A DNA stretch of 64,000 nucleotides from Toxonevra muliebris (GCA_963691655.1 OY829326.1:21688878-21752877), one strand, 5' to 3'; shown: positions 1 through 12,754, numbered from the stretch's first letter. A program made the numbers and translations. Notes: generated from the letters alone by a model not told the origin.

Positions 1-667
1 ACTTTCCAAAAAGACGGAAATACACCTGCAGTGTATGAAATGTTAAAAAGATTGCGTAACGGTCGCGCCAGTGTTGACGAGCATGTTCGCAATACATGGG
101 CTGGAATGCCATCGGGCCCCGAAGCCTTATTGATGTCGAGATTCGCAAGCACTCTTTTAACTACACGTGTTCGAAAGTGTATCTCAGAGTTGGAGTTGAC
201 GAAGTCGTTTGGTTCTTTACTCTCTTTACAAATGACCAATAGTTTTTACTACCCCTATGGAATTGTAAGACTTTTTGCCTCTGGCGCTGTTCGTGAAGAA
301 ACTTTTCGCGCCTTAATATGGCATTACAGTGATTTCTTGCCTGCTTACGCAACTGTTCAGTATTGGCATTCTTGTTCGATTGCCAGTTCCTGAGAGAAGC
401 CTCTTTGGACCTGACTGCTGTTTTGCAAGTCGCATTAAACCACGAGTTATCTTTTGGTTTAATGCTAACCATTTTATTAGGAATTAAAGATCGCATTCCT
501 AATAAAATAATTTCTTCTACCATTTTAACACTGGCTTCTATGCTTTTATCGAGAAAACTTAATTTCCAATTGAAGTGGTCAAAAAATTTATTAAGACTAC
601 TCCAACCAAGGATGCTAAAATGGTGCAATGGTCCGAATTTCCAAGAGGTGTGTGGATACTTACATCA
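1..667 (-). mobile_element. Jockey-type LINE fragment, pol pseudogene
   Basis: On the minus strand, about 628 down to 161 encodes the linker between endonuclease and reverse transcriptase of a non-LTR retrotransposon. Visible blocks are SWFNATCK, RNHCNAILRREKFLHEQR and YWSFVKRVKN, all typical of Jockey/CR1-type pol proteins. Below about 185 the frame shifts and the protein resumes as VLANLDINKASGPDGIPAHV and then TAGVFPSFWK, the conserved start of the reverse transcriptase. Between TPTLRYTF and FRTRVVKRV some tens of residues that the family normally has are missing, so there is an internal deletion with a frameshift near 170-185. The frame is closed upstream by a stop at 665-667, so the copy is 5' truncated or broken there. 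It runs off the left edge of the window. Clade assignment is from motif memory only. Confidence 0.85.
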
Positions 668-3576
668 TATGTTGTAAGCTTGTAAACTTTTTTAAACAAT
701 TTTTATCCTTGGAGGTTTGCTAAGAGGTGGTGACGTATAAAAAATTGTTGTTAGTCATTTTCTATATTTGATTTTTTTGCCCGCGGCACATTTTCATAGG
801 TAGGAGTTGAGCGCATAAATGCTTAAATTTAGACCTGCTTTGATAGCCATAAGGCATGTTGATCCTGCTTTGTTGCTAGTATGGTTCGGATTCCGCAGGT
901 TAGAGGAGACATATGTTGGGTAGCGAAGCCTTTCTAATGAGCTTTTTCTCGAACTGAACATCTCAGTTCCCAAAAAATAACTAAGAATTTTGCTGGTGAG
1001 TGAGAAAATAAATCACTCAACTTCCTTCCTTACATCTTTTCTGAAATCATCAACTTTTAATTTTTAACCAATTTCCTTCTCCTTTATTTGGTAACTAAAA
1101 TTATTCTGTGGACCAAATGCTACAAATGATGAATCCTCATTACCCTTTAATTTTTTGTAATCAAGTAGTTCCAAGTAACAAATTGGTTTATGGTTACCCT
1201 ACATTGTATGAATTTCTGCACGTTAAAGTTGGATAATCGAAAAAAGATAAATATTTTCAGCGTTGCTCCTATGAATTGCAAACAGCGCCATCTGTTAGCA
1301 TGCAATGTTCCACTCGATACCTAAAGTTACTAAACCATGATGTAAATTGCATGAAAAAAACATAGTAAATTTTACGACTTCATTTAATTAGTGTATATCT
1401 CAAGTTGTTGTGGTCAAATCGCACTTAAATATATACAGTTAGTTTGGTTTTTAACAAGCTACTTATTTTCCAAAAATTTTATATCTATTTGCCTTACAAA
1501 TTAATGCCAAAAAAAAAATGTGTGAATGTATTTTGTTTTTCCAGCATAAACAAATGAAGTAATTTCTTTAGCGTTTCGTTTTTGTTTTGTCCAATTAAAT
1601 AAGATTTACACATATTGAGTTTTTGAATTTTAAATCCATTTACGAGCATTTCTTTCACTTTGCTGCAGGTTTTTTATTTTCAGGTTGTTTGCTGTTAATT
1701 GTTTGTATTTTACATATAAAGTTAAAGTTTTAAGTTAGTGTGTAGTAGCAACACGTTTCAAGCGGTTTCCATTGTTATCTTTATACATTTGCCACTTAAA
1801 ACTATTTGTTTCTCATTATCTGCAGCGTGCAATTGTATTGAACTATGGCGTATTGACTTTAATACTTTGCAATGCGTTAATTGAAATAATAAAACTAAAT
1901 TTTAGGTGGGTAGGTAAGTGTAGTTTTGTTTAACTTAATTGCATATAAAATAGATTTTAGAAGTTATATTATTATTCTTTGTATTACATTAAATAAGTAA
2001 TGGTTTTTGGTTTTTTTTTTTTCATTTCATATAATGTAGATATTCTTATAATTAAATAACTTGGTTTTTTGTTAAATATTTCAAACTAAACATTCCTGGA
2101 TTTCCTCACGCTTTGTAGAAATTATTGAGAAACAATTAATTTCTAATTTGGTCAAAGAAAAATACGCGCCACTATATTATCTACACAGCATGTCAAGTAG
2201 AGTGTAGATAATTAAAAATCATTTTAAGCATCATCTTTTCGCTATTAATTCTAGGTGCATAGCTACTTAGAACCTGTTTTGAATACATCAACGCCCTGTA
2301 TGTACTCTAAACTGAGCTGTGCTTAGTATCTTGTGTACACTCAATCTCGATTTACTTGATTGTAACCTCAAGAAACTTAACATTCTCAGTGATGGCTTTT
2401 TAAAATAGCAACAAATTACATATATACACACAAAAAGTTACGTAGATAATCTAAGTAAGAGTATATGCGTTCAACACAAAGGTAAAAAATGTATTACTAA
2501 AACCAAGTTAGAGTTGTTACCAAGAGTATGCTGCAAGCGGCATTTAAAACAAGCACACAGAGTAAAATACATAAGACAAGCAAACTCAAAATACAAACAA
2601 ACAAACAAATCCTTTCGCAAATACTTTGATCACGTTCGAGATGCAATTAAGTGACAATTTTTCGAAATCCTCAGATTATACATAAACATACGCTCATAGA
2701 TAGAAGAGGTAAAACACAAGCGTAGGAATAAATGCGCGCGCGCGAACCTAGCTCGCTTATAGTGTACGAGTTATAAGTGCAGACATACATACATATGTGC
2801 ATCAGCTACTGGTTTCGCGCACACCACAATCACCGCAACAGCAATTAAGTTTACAAGTCTTGCCGCAAAGGGCAGAAGTCTATATATTCAACTACTTGTC
2901 TCTCTCTCTATCTCACTCGTTTTCCCTCTCTAGGTTTTTTAGCCTTTCTTTCGATAAATTTGTTGGGTAATGTTTTGCTTTAAGGTCGACGCGTATAGCG
3001 CGCGTTCAACTAAAGTTATTGGGATTCCTTGTGAAACATTCTCAAGATTTGCTGCTTTTTTTTTTTTTTTGTTCTGTTGGCAAAATGAATGTAGCTTTAT
3101 TATGCTGCTTAGATTTGGATTTACTTAGAACAATTTGCAAATGCATACGTTCATTTTAGCTTCTTCCAAATAGTTTTGGCAGTTGTTTAGAGAGTGCTTC
3201 GCATCATCATTGTCATCATCGGAAGTTGTTGTTGGTGCTCTTCTTGGCTGGCTTTGCAAATAAATACGTGGTATGCCAATAAGAGACAACAAACAGCAAG
3301 CAACAATTGTACATGTTTTTGTTAATTTTTTTTGGCATGTTCAAAAACACGCATTACCATATTAAGCGTTTTGCTGCGGATTGCTATGTAAATATATAGA
3401 AAATTACAAGCTCGAAATATTTATTATCAAAATTTAATGTCAACGTATATATAATTTGTATTTTGAGTTTGTGTGTCTGTGTCAAAGTTGAACAAAATTT
3501 AAATGCTATTTTCATTTAAATAAACAAATTTAGCAAATATGGCTACACAGTAGTAAGATCTACGAGTACTTCCAAA
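668..3576. other. AT-rich non-coding stretch
   Basis: No open frame or RNA gene is supported here. The sequence is AT-rich with short simple tracts: poly-T near 3057-3070, a CAAA tract near 2597-2609, a short GCGCGCGC run near 2732-2741 and a CT-rich patch near 2898-2935. The stretch 2460-3010 has more balanced composition than its surroundings but no recognisable element. Confidence 0.6.
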
Positions 3577-3600
3577 CAGTGGCGGATCCAGAGAAAAGAC
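3577..3600 (+). repeat. Orphan hAT-like terminus
   Basis: The segment CAGTGGCGGATCCAG at 3577-3591 differs by one base from CAGTGGCGGATACAG, the left terminus of the composite element at 35950. Sequence to the right becomes C-rich (CTGCCTCCCCC), as is common just inside such termini. No matching opposite end was found nearby. CACCCCCAGATACAAACACACC near 3918 and AGGGGCGTATGC near 3948 are possible remnants of further ends. The 64-codon open frame at 3579-3773 has no recognisable domain and I do not call it a gene. Confidence 0.4.
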
Positions 3601-5737
3601 TACTGCCTCCCCCAATTATGAAATTGCTTATAGTTTTTCAAAATCTTTCTGCAGCGCAATTTCAACTTAATACATTTCAGGAATATCAGGGCCAATTTAT
3701 AGATGTTCTGATTTGGAGAGTTTTTCATCTTTTGCCTGATTTTAAGGTCAGGTTCCTAATTCCAGGTTTTTAGTCTAAGCTTCGGTCTGAATTGTGGACT
3801 GTACTTTGTTCTAAATACACTGTCCCTATAAACTCTTAAAACACTTCAGACCACTGTACTTTCCATTATGCGAGGCCGAGTAAGATAAAATGTGACCTGT
3901 GAAAACTTTTTACCGGCACCCCCAGATACAAACACACCCCCTACTCTAGGGGCGTATGCAAGCAATTTTGCTTATGGCTTACTTGACAGGGCATTAATCA
4001 GTCTTTAATCTCCGATATTAGTGAAGTTTGTAGTACGTTAGAGTTGAGTTTTACAATTTTTATAAATGGCCAAAAACGCTTTTTTTTCGAAAACGTGACG
4101 CACAGTGCAACGCTTCCATATAAACCGTGGCCAAAAATAGTAAACGTTGTTTAATATTAATAATATTTGGTAGCCGAGATAGTCTAATTAAAGAAAAGTC
4201 GTATGTTGAAAATGGTACCAATTGGGCTACTACCACGCCCACCTCCTATATAAATCAAACACTTAAATTGCAATAACTTTTTAAATATCTGTTGCATAAT
4301 GACGAAATTCGGTGCTTAGATCTATACAAACTTCTTTGTTCAATGCAGAAAAAATGGGTTTGCTGCCACGCCTACTTAAGAAAATTGCTACAATGTCAGA
4401 AATAGAAGGTCCATACGAATGAAACTGAACATGTTAATTTATAAAGAAGTTTTCCTATCCTTCAATATAATAAAGCTGCCACATGGCACTTAAAAAACTC
4501 CAAAAACTCGGAGTATGGAACTTAGATGGAAGATTCTAGTGTTCTCAAAAAATGTGCTCTTTTTTCTTCTAACCAACTTTTCTATAGATACCAAAACCGA
4601 TAAAACATAAATTAATAATGTCCTGGTACAATCTTAATGAAGCCATTTTCGTGACTTCATATACTGTTATACCAAAACCTGAAATGATTGAGCAAAATGG
4701 TCTTCAGATTCGAGCTCAGCGACCCCAAATTACTCTAGACTACATGTCAAATCACCAGTGTGATGCAACAAACTCAATTTTGTGGCACAGTGCTATTAAG
4801 AAAGTGCAAGAAATTTTTTCGCTATCATCAATATTATTCGATATTCAATACTTGATACTGCTCTCCAGACAGAACTTCATCTAAAAGGTAATCTTGTATT
4901 TTTATCTTGGTGACTTGCTCTGATAACATGACAAGAGAAACAATCAGATCACGATTTGATGCTTCAGGGGAAGTTCTTCTTGTAAAATTTAATCAAAATT
5001 TTCTTATTTCTTTGTGGCGCGATTCTAAGGCTTCTTCAGATAGGGCTCCAACTCGCAAACTGTAGTGCTCGACTTTGTCGGTGCCATGAACAACGAACTT
5101 GTAGACTGTTATTGGTTGAATTTTTATTATTGATTTCACGGAAAAATGTAAAAAACTTTAAAAATCGCAGCTCTCCGCAGACAATCTTTCTTGAATTACT
5201 GAAAGCATACTTGTGGGGTTATTATATGTTAAAATTGGAAATATATTTTGATACATATTTAAATCTCTTTTAAAGTCATCGAAATCACTATGTTTTGATG
5301 TGAAAAAATACTTTTTTTCAAATAACAGTAAAAATCACATGGTTAAACAAAGAGCCAAAAAAATAGTGTCACCATATTGAGCAGATTTTATTTTTTTCCC
5401 ATATATCCATTTTGCCTACATTTATTTGTTAATAAGTGAAATATGGCAATGAAATTAGTAATAAAAGATATGACCTTTTCCACGCAAAATAAACGTTTTC
5501 ATAAAAGTTCGGCTTTGTGGTTGCCGTGTGCCTGAACCCATAGATTAATCGAAAAGAAAATTTAGTCACTTTTTATTTGAAATATTATCTCTTACATATC
5601 ATTAAAATTTTTAAAAATCTCCAACATGACTTTTTCTTATTTTTAACCGCCTCGTTACACTGTATGACGTGATTGAAATTTTTTGACCCCACACCCGTGT
5701 TCAGCCATCCTATTTGCGAAACCCATGCAGGGCAGTG
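3601..5737. other. Non-coding stretch with decayed repeats
   Basis: No gene recognised. The part at about 4060-4400 has the style of a dispersed fly repeat (CCACGCCCACCTCC near 4225 and CTGCCACGCCTACTT near 4362). An open frame of 88 codons at 4618-4884 has no similarity that I recognise and ordinary AT-rich composition. The rest is AT-rich with homopolymer runs. Confidence 0.5.
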
Positions 5738-6610
5738 ATATTGGTCTGAGTATAGCCAAAATTTAGACCAATTTTTGGTTAGAGTTTAGGTCTGAATTTT
5801 GGCCTGAGTTGGGATTTGAAAGTTTGTCTGATTATGATTTGACTTTCAATTTGATTTCTGGTCTGAGGTTTGATTTGATTTGTGGTCTAAATTAGATTTA
5901 ATTTTTGGTGCGATTTTGATTTCGACTTCAGGTGTGAAGTTTGGTTTGTATTAGTTTTGACTATAGTCTGAGTTTTGGTCTAAATATCATACTGAGTACT
6001 GGTTAGAATTTAATTTAATTTTTTAATTGAATTTAGCTTTAGTCTAATTTATGGTCTGAATATCTGATCTGAGTCCTGACCCGATTTAAAAAGAATTCGA
6101 TTCAGATTTCGGTCTCAGCTTGGGTTTAAAGTTTGATCTAAATTTGTATCTGATTTTGGTTTGTGTTTGGTTTGATTTGATGGTCTAATTTTTGGTTTGA
6201 CTTTCAATTTGTTTTTTTGTCTTAGTATCGAACTGAATTTTGTCTGACTTTTGGTCTCAGTTTGGTCTGATATTTAGTCTGACTTTTGGTCTATTTTTTA
6301 ATTGGAATATCGAGTGGGTTTTTGTCCGAGTTTCATTCTGTTATTTGTTTTAAGTTTTGGTCTAAATATCAGATTAAGTAGTTTGGATATAAAATTTAGT
6401 CTGAATTTTAATGTGATATTTGGTCCAAATTTTGATTTGAGCCAAATTTTTGATCTGAGTTTTACTTAGAATTTTTTCAGGTTTTTGTTCTGAAGCGAAA
6501 TGATCGATCTGGGTTTTCCATGGGCTGTTTTACCATTTAGAAGAGAATAAGAAAAAGTTTGGGCCTGAGGTTTAGTATTTGTGATCTCAATATTGGTCTG
6601 ATTTTTTGTA
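5738..6610 (+). repeat. Degenerate GGTCTGA minisatellite
   Basis: About 870 bp consists of strongly diverged tandem copies of a short T/G-rich motif, roughly TTTTGGTCTGAATTTTGG, with TTTGGTCTGA, TTTGATTTGA and GGTCTAAAT variants at intervals of about 10-20 bases. Register is not strict, which indicates an old array. The same motif forms a second array at 42236-42556. The plus strand is very poor in C. No protein is encoded. Confidence 0.8.
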
Positions 6611-8696
6611 TGAATATCTGTTTGATTTTATGATTTATAAATTAGTTTCCGATTTGGTTTTTGGTGCTCTGCACTTTCACTTTATATCACATACAATTTT
6701 TTTGAATTTCCATTGTTTTTGTCATTGTTCCAGAAAATTTGTATCGCTTGGATTATTAGCTATTGCACCCATACCGCTGAGTATGGTGGGCAGAATAATG
6801 TTTTCCAATTTTAAAACGCTTATAAACAGATTTGAGATCCACTATGAAAGAAACCAACTTATTGGGTTATATCAACCAAAATATTTATGTATATTAAATT
6901 TTTCATGATATTTAGTGAAATCAGTCATCTCAAACTCAAATCTTAGATTCGACACTGCATGCAAACAATAGATACAGAGGAAGAATACTAATTTAATTTA
7001 TGCAGAATTTTACACCAATTTTAATAATCTTCAACCGGAAATCCTTGACATTTTCTAATAAGCTGCTAAAGTTCATTGGTATAGTAGTATCAACTACTCA
7101 GCCCAGTTGGAAATATGGCTTGGAATTAAACTTAAAACTTACAAATCATGAATGTTGCAATATAAACAATGTGGTTGCGGTGACCAGTGCAATAAATCTT
7201 TCCTCCACAAAGACAGAATTCAAGCCTAACCTGATGCTGAGACATGCCTTAGACCCATATAAGAAAGCACGCCTAAAACTTCTCAGTCTGCAAAATATTC
7301 AAAATAAATCAAGAACAATCCCCGAAACACTGCCCATTGTCCAACCATTTACCTTCTAACTTGCAGTAAATTGTGAAAATATTGTTGTGTAATATTTTAG
7401 TTTATTTCGCACTTAGCATATTGTAATTGTGTAGAATTACGAGTACATAGCAGCAAGCAGTAAACTCTCCTATTGATGCTGTAGGTAGGCAGCAGTTATG
7501 GTAGATAAGTGAAAGATGTAAATATATTTTATTTGGTCTTGCCAAAATATACAACTGCCAAAAATGGAAATTTATACAAATTGGCAAAATGGAGTAGGAA
7601 GTAAAATAACAGCAGCAGCGGCTAACAACCAACCAACAGTAGTGGTAGCAGCAATAGCTGTTACAGCAACCAACAAATGCGTTTCAGTATCCTATCCATT
7701 TCTACCTACCTTGGCCTTTTGTATTAAGAATGTTTGAAATAGAATTGAATGAATTTTATGCTTTGTAAAATTCTTCAAATCATCGAAATTCGAGTAAGTT
7801 TTTCTTGCAGCTGTTGCTTGAATAAGCGTAAGAGTTTTTTTGTTTTTTGCTGCTGCTGCTGCTATATGTTGCAGCAACTTCGAGTTAGTTGCCATTTTTG
7901 TAAATTCGTTAGTGCAGTTGAAATGTGTGCAATTCTTTTTTTTCTTATTTTATTTTATTTTTTTTTTTGTGAACAGTTGGTTATCAAAATTGATTACATT
8001 TCGAGAATTTCTATAGATTTTTGTATAGTTGCATTTTAAATTCTGTAAGTGATTTGCGAAAGGATATAGCTTTGAATTTATGTATAGTAAAACAATTGGG
8101 ATATGATAGTATTCATGCATGTGGGTGTGTCTTTGGTTTAACTTTAATATAAAATATAAAAGAATTAATACTGAATTCTTTCTAATCAGAATTTGAATAA
8201 CCCAAAAAGATGATATGTTGATTATATGATGAACTTTTTCGGCTATATAAATGACGTATTAATATGTTGCTTGATAACATTTTATTACTCAAGTATATTA
8301 TCATTCAACCAGAAAGATTTATGGATTCAGCAAATGAATTCAAGAGCCCTTGCTTATCACTCCCCGGCTTGTGGCTATTGGAGCTAGGGATTTCTCATTG
8401 ATCATTATAATAACAACTCTTGAGTTATCCCCAGACTAACAGGCTCTCACTACTTTACAATATTCGGCGTGCAATGTTGGACTAGAGATCTAAATAAACT
8501 ATTAAATTTACTTTGGGTCAGAGGTTTCAGTTTAAGGTCTGTTTTGGGAACTCGATACCATTATCTAAGCCAAATATAAACGCTTAAAAATATGAAATGT
8601 TTATTATTTTTCTCAACATTTTCAATACTTAATTCTATTTTTTATTTGTTAAAAACGACATTTCTTTTGTTATATTGCCGCAGTAATAATTTTTGC
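6611..8696. other. AT-rich non-coding stretch
   Basis: No supported gene. Open frames at 6606-6908 (100 codons) and 7000-7359 (119 codons) show no domain that I know. The second has more varied amino acid use than the other frames in this stretch, but it has no splice or family support. CAGCAG/CAACAA-type tracts occur at 7608-7680 and a CTG tract at 7848-7862. Confidence 0.5.
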
Positions 8697-8716
8697 TTAA
8701 CCCTTTAATGCCTCAC

Positions 8717-8732
8717 ATATCACATATGATAT
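8717..8732. repeat. 16-bp palindrome, variant copy 1
   Basis: ATATCACATATGATAT is a one-base variant of ATATCATATATGATAT and lies 16 bp inside the left terminus of the piggyBac-like element. Perfect copies occur at 9070-9085, 9115-9130 and 10015-10030. Confidence 0.7.
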
Positions 8733-9069
8733 GCTTATTTCATTTCATGATAATTTTGTTTTGTGAAGATAATTTCTAGTTCTTTCTTCTATTTTGTATA
8801 AATTCTCTATTTTGGTTCATCTTTTTTGCATTCAACAGTCAGATATCCCATTACATTGATAGTTACGGTTGAAAGTTTGCAAACATCGCGTATACTAGTT
8901 TTCATAGCCCTGTGAACGTTTGAGTTTTTTGTTAAAATTTAATTATAAAAACATGTTAAATACATTATTTGGATTAATTTAGCACGGCTTTATTACAATT
9001 TAATGAATAACATTGCATTCCAATCCTAAAAACAATATATTGATGTAAAAACTTTATTCAAAATCGTTT

Positions 9070-9148
9070 ATATCATATATGATATTTCATGCAATGAGAA
9101 CCAGAAAAAATGTTATATCATATATGATATACATATCATATATGGTAT
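9070..9148. repeat. Cluster of three 16-bp palindromes
   Basis: ATATCATATATGATAT occurs at 9070-9085 and 9115-9130, and the variant ATATCATATATGGTAT at 9133-9148, just upstream of the transposase start at 9179. Copies near both element ends and ahead of the coding region suggest protein-binding sites, either for transposase or as part of its promoter. This is inference from position and symmetry. Confidence 0.7.
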
Positions 9149-9178
9149 TACATGCATTAATACTGGGATGTTTTCCAG

Positions 9179-9775
9179 ATGACTACACATGGAAGAAAGA
9201 TTCAAAGTGATGAGGTTGAGTTCATAATGAATAACTAGGACGTATGTGAGGATGATTTTGAAACTGGGAACGATAAAGTTGATGCCTGTAGCTATAGCGA
9301 ACTACACAATATGACCGCAGATAGGGCTAACCAACAAGAAAAAGATGAGACTGATAATAACAGTGATATCAAAGCAATTTTAATAGATACTAATTTACTA
9401 AAGCGACAATTGTTAGCTGAAAAGCTCAAGGCTATCAAAAATTCATTTGGAAGAAGAGAAACTTCGAACCTATGCACACTATATGCAATTTTTAACTTAT
9501 TTTTCCAACCGGATATCATCAACTCAATTCTAGCAGAAAGTAAATTATTTGCTCGATAGTGTGATACATCGAGCACATTTTGTTTATCCGCTGCTGAGTT
9601 GCGGAAATACATTGGAGTTGGCGTGCTTATGTCCGTTGCCCAAATTCTAAATACAAGAAGGTATTGGAGTCAAACTGTATGTAATGAAACTTGCGGGAAT
9701 CCCTCAATATTTATATTTCAACGACAATCCTAAGCAGAATCTTCCAGCAAAACCTAATAAACTTTTGGGATGAGA
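9179..9775 (+). pseudogene. piggyBac transposase, N-terminal part
   Basis: The frame opens with an ATG at 9179 and continues to 9733, interrupted by TAG at 9236-9238 and TAG at 9557-9559. It then shifts frame and ends near 9775. The N-terminal region is acidic, as is usual for these transposases. The domain start is recognisable as SAAELRKYIGVGVLMS followed by TRRYWSQTVCNE, matching the E-L-x-x-[FY]-[IL]-G ... R-x-Y-W block of piggyBac proteins. After the frameshift YFNDNPKQN matches the conserved FNDN block. Everything beyond that, including the catalytic aspartates, is absent. With two stops, one frameshift and the C-terminus lost, this copy cannot make transposase. Confidence 0.85.
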
Positions 9776-10014
9776 AAGGTTCCTTAAATATGCAAATGCG
9801 ATACTACACTTTGTTTTAACAAAATCAGGAGCTATTTTTCAGTTTCATGGGTTATAAGCCAAACAATTAATACTTAATTTTTCAGCTGTGAATAATTAAT
9901 TGCTATAAGTGAATACCTTTAGGTTTTCTTCATATTTTTACTACATTGAACAGTGCAATATTCAAAAATTAAATGAATTTAAAAAGCTAAAAAATTGTAG
10001 ATTTAATGCATGAT

Positions 10015-10030
10015 ATATCATATATGATAT
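10015..10030. repeat. 16-bp palindrome near right end
   Basis: A perfect copy of ATATCATATATGATAT lies about 130 bp inside the right terminus of the piggyBac-like element. It is the right-hand counterpart of the copies at 8717 and 9070-9148. Confidence 0.7.
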
Positions 10031-10162
10031 CTATAGAAATTTCTCGATAGCTAGCAAACAGGTAAATAATTTCCAAAATTCTTATCATTTTCGTGATCAG
10101 GGCTATAAAATACATACAAAAATATTTTTTTTTCTTAAAAAAATCATGCATTAAAGGGTTAA

Positions 10163-12754
10163 TATTGATCAGCCTAAAAATGATTTTCTCCACCAACCTA
10201 TTTAATTTTTTACAGTAGCAGATTTTTGACAAAATGGGCGTAAATGTAGCACAAATACTATGTGCGCGTAAACGGTCATTCTATTTTCTTCGAGGAAAAA
10301 TGAAACAAATAAAATTTGTCAAGGCAAAAAGAAAGAAAACGCAGGAATGAATATGACTTTGAAATAAGAAAATCACATCAATTTGTGCTCTACATCGTTT
10401 GTTTCAGTTCAATGTTTCACATAATCGTTATTTTTTCAGTCATTCTATTTCTGACTACTATGAAAATGAAACGTCGGTAGAAGTCTACGAAGTTGATCAA
10501 TAAAGCCAATAAGAAATCCGCTTATAAAAAGAACACATGCAAAATCTTCGGGCAAAAATGGCACAGGCATATGTTGCCATTTTGAAGCAAAATATTTTTT
10601 TTGTTTTCATATACAAAAATGTTCCTTTCTTCCGTAAAAATTTTTACGAGCCGTTTTTACGGTCATATTTCATTCATTTCACATTTCCTCCAAATTTTTA
10701 CAAAATATACGGCAGAGGAAAGTAACTTGAATTTTTTAGTAAAATTTTTCTGCATAAAAAATTCAAACACAAAAATTCTCTTACCCTTGCCATTTTCAGA
10801 TAATCAACCCCACATAGTCGAGAGCGCCTGTTAGTTAAATTGAATGTGTTGGTAAAACTTTAAAACCGTTTTTCTCGAAACAACGTTTTTGGACCGGCCC
10901 AGGCGTTTGAAGAAATTCCATGCAACCGATGGGACTGAAATTTTAATACGTTATTCTACACGCCAATGGCTCTCGCAGGTAGTAGAATTGTTTATTTATT
11001 ATCATCATTTCCTATTTTTATCCTTATTTTCAACATAAAACAGCGAGATTTTTGAATATTTTTTTTAGAAGTCTGCCATTTTGTTATTTTTTAATAAAAA
11101 TGTTTAAATCTACAACATGCTAGTTTAAATTTCTTGTCTCAGATGACTTCAAGTGCCGTAAGTGGACGTAAAAACACTAAAAAATATCGTAAAAGAAAAG
11201 TAAAAAAAGAAAAGTTAATAACATATTCAAAAATTGGAACGATTGTATTTTATTCTGTTATAATAAAAAAATTCCGAAGCACCCCTTAAAAATTAGGCCG
11301 GAACACCTTAACTCTGCGTGTTTTTCCTATATGTTAGAACAAAAACCGCCTATAAAAAACAATTTAACAATAAAAACTTAATGCCAATTAAATGTTTAAA
11401 CTCAACTACAAAACGAAAATTGTTTTTGAAATATTTTAAGACACACACACAGTGCATAAAAATTAATAACTAAATTTTATTTACATATTCCCTGAGATAT
11501 TTAAAAAGCAAATGCTAGATGCATAAATGAATATAAGTATATACTTTGAAACCCCATTAGACTGTTTAAACAACTATGTTTCATTTAACTTGAAAACATA
11601 ACTTTGAACTTGCATTTAATTCAATCACTGAAGCTACTTCGTAAAAAAAAAACAAAAAAACACCAAAACTTTGGAAATTTTTTGATGTAAAATGTTTTTT
11701 TTAGTTTTGTCAGGCTTGTGCATTCTAAATGAATTTTAGTCTAGTTTAATGCAGCAGCAACATCAACATCAGCAATAGCACTTGAATGACCTTTAAAAGC
11801 AAGAGTCTGGAAAGAATAAAACATAAAATTTATGTATTAACAGAGACCAAGGAATGCACAGTAGATTGCAATAATGAAAGTACTTTTCATCGACTTTGTT
11901 GTTGTTGATGTTGCAGCAGAAAGAGCAGACAACCACAATGGCTTGCAGCAACCATCAACCAACTAAACCAAACCAAATAACCAACTAGCAGTAGCAGCAG
12001 CAACACTAGCAACAACAACAACATGTCCACCCTGGACGTCCCAAAGGATTCTTTTGTTTTGCAATAGGAATGTTTATTTTAGAGATATTTTCGTGTTCAT
12101 TTTGCAAGTAACTAGGAAAGTGTGTAAGTATGTGTGCATGGATATTTATGTATGTGCGTATAAGTATGTAATATTTTTAGGTTTTCTTGTTACGTTTTTG
12201 TTTGAGTTATGGCAAACCAACAATACAGACCGACATGTTGCAATTTTTGCATTTTCAAACCAAAACGTTCTTGTCTACTCAGCAACAACATTCGAAAGAG
12301 AATGAATAAATATTGTGCAAGCAAACAAACAAACAAACAAACAAGCAAACGAACATAGAAAGTGCATAACAAGAAATGACATCAGAGTTGACATCAAGTT
12401 GAAATTCATATATCCTTAAATCCTTTCGGGGGTTTTGTTTTTCGACAGTAGATACGTGGTATATGTATATGTACATAGGCATATAGGTAGTAGATAGCTT
12501 TGCTGTATATGTATGTGTACCCATTGAGACTATGTCTGGGCATTGCTTAATAATTCAATGGTTAGTGGACAGTAATGGAATTTTTAATGCCAGTTTGTCT
12601 GTGCCCAAAAATCCGTATGTATGTATTGTAAATGTCAGTAAAAGTAACTTTCATGTAATGAATTAGATCCTGTAAAAAGTAGGTATATTGGAAAAGAAAT
12701 ACCTTAGCTTATTTAGCGGACTAGATATGTCGTTTTAAGTACAAAAAGATGCAG
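10163..12754. other. AT-rich non-coding stretch
   Basis: No supported gene. Contents are a possible unnamed repeat of more balanced composition at about 10805-10980 (GGACCGGCCCAGGCG near 10891), CAG/CAA tracts at 11752-11775 and 11990-12021, a CAAA microsatellite at 12322-12345 and ATGT-type tracts near 12130-12170 and 12460-12520. A 14-codon frame with a good start context at 12022 is too short to call. Confidence 0.55.

Larger units (their letters stand above)
8701..10158 (+). mobile_element. piggyBac-like transposon, internally deleted
   Basis: The element is flanked by TTAA on both sides (8697-8700 and 10159-10162), the signature target of piggyBac elements. Both ends begin CCCTTTAATGC when read inward (8701-8711 and 10148-10158), giving an 11-bp perfect terminal inverted repeat. 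Between them lie a broken transposase reading frame (9179-9775) and several copies of the palindrome ATATCATATATGATAT, placed towards the ends. At 1458 bp it is shorter than an autonomous piggyBac element (usually above 2 kb), and the C-terminal catalytic part is missing, so it could only be moved by a transposase supplied in trans. Family assignment rests on TTAA plus terminus plus protein motifs and is firm. Confidence 0.9.

Noticed and set aside
31..677. Plus-strand open frames of 120 and 104 codons
   Set aside because: They lie antisense to the LINE reverse transcriptase sequence on the minus strand, which has clear motifs.
7000..7359. 119-codon plus-strand open frame
   Set aside because: No recognisable domain, no supporting splice context, and no neighbouring gene. 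Left as unassigned.
12022..12066. Short frame MSTLDVPKDSFVLQ with a good start context after CAA repeats
   Set aside because: Only 14 codons. No splice or conservation evidence available.
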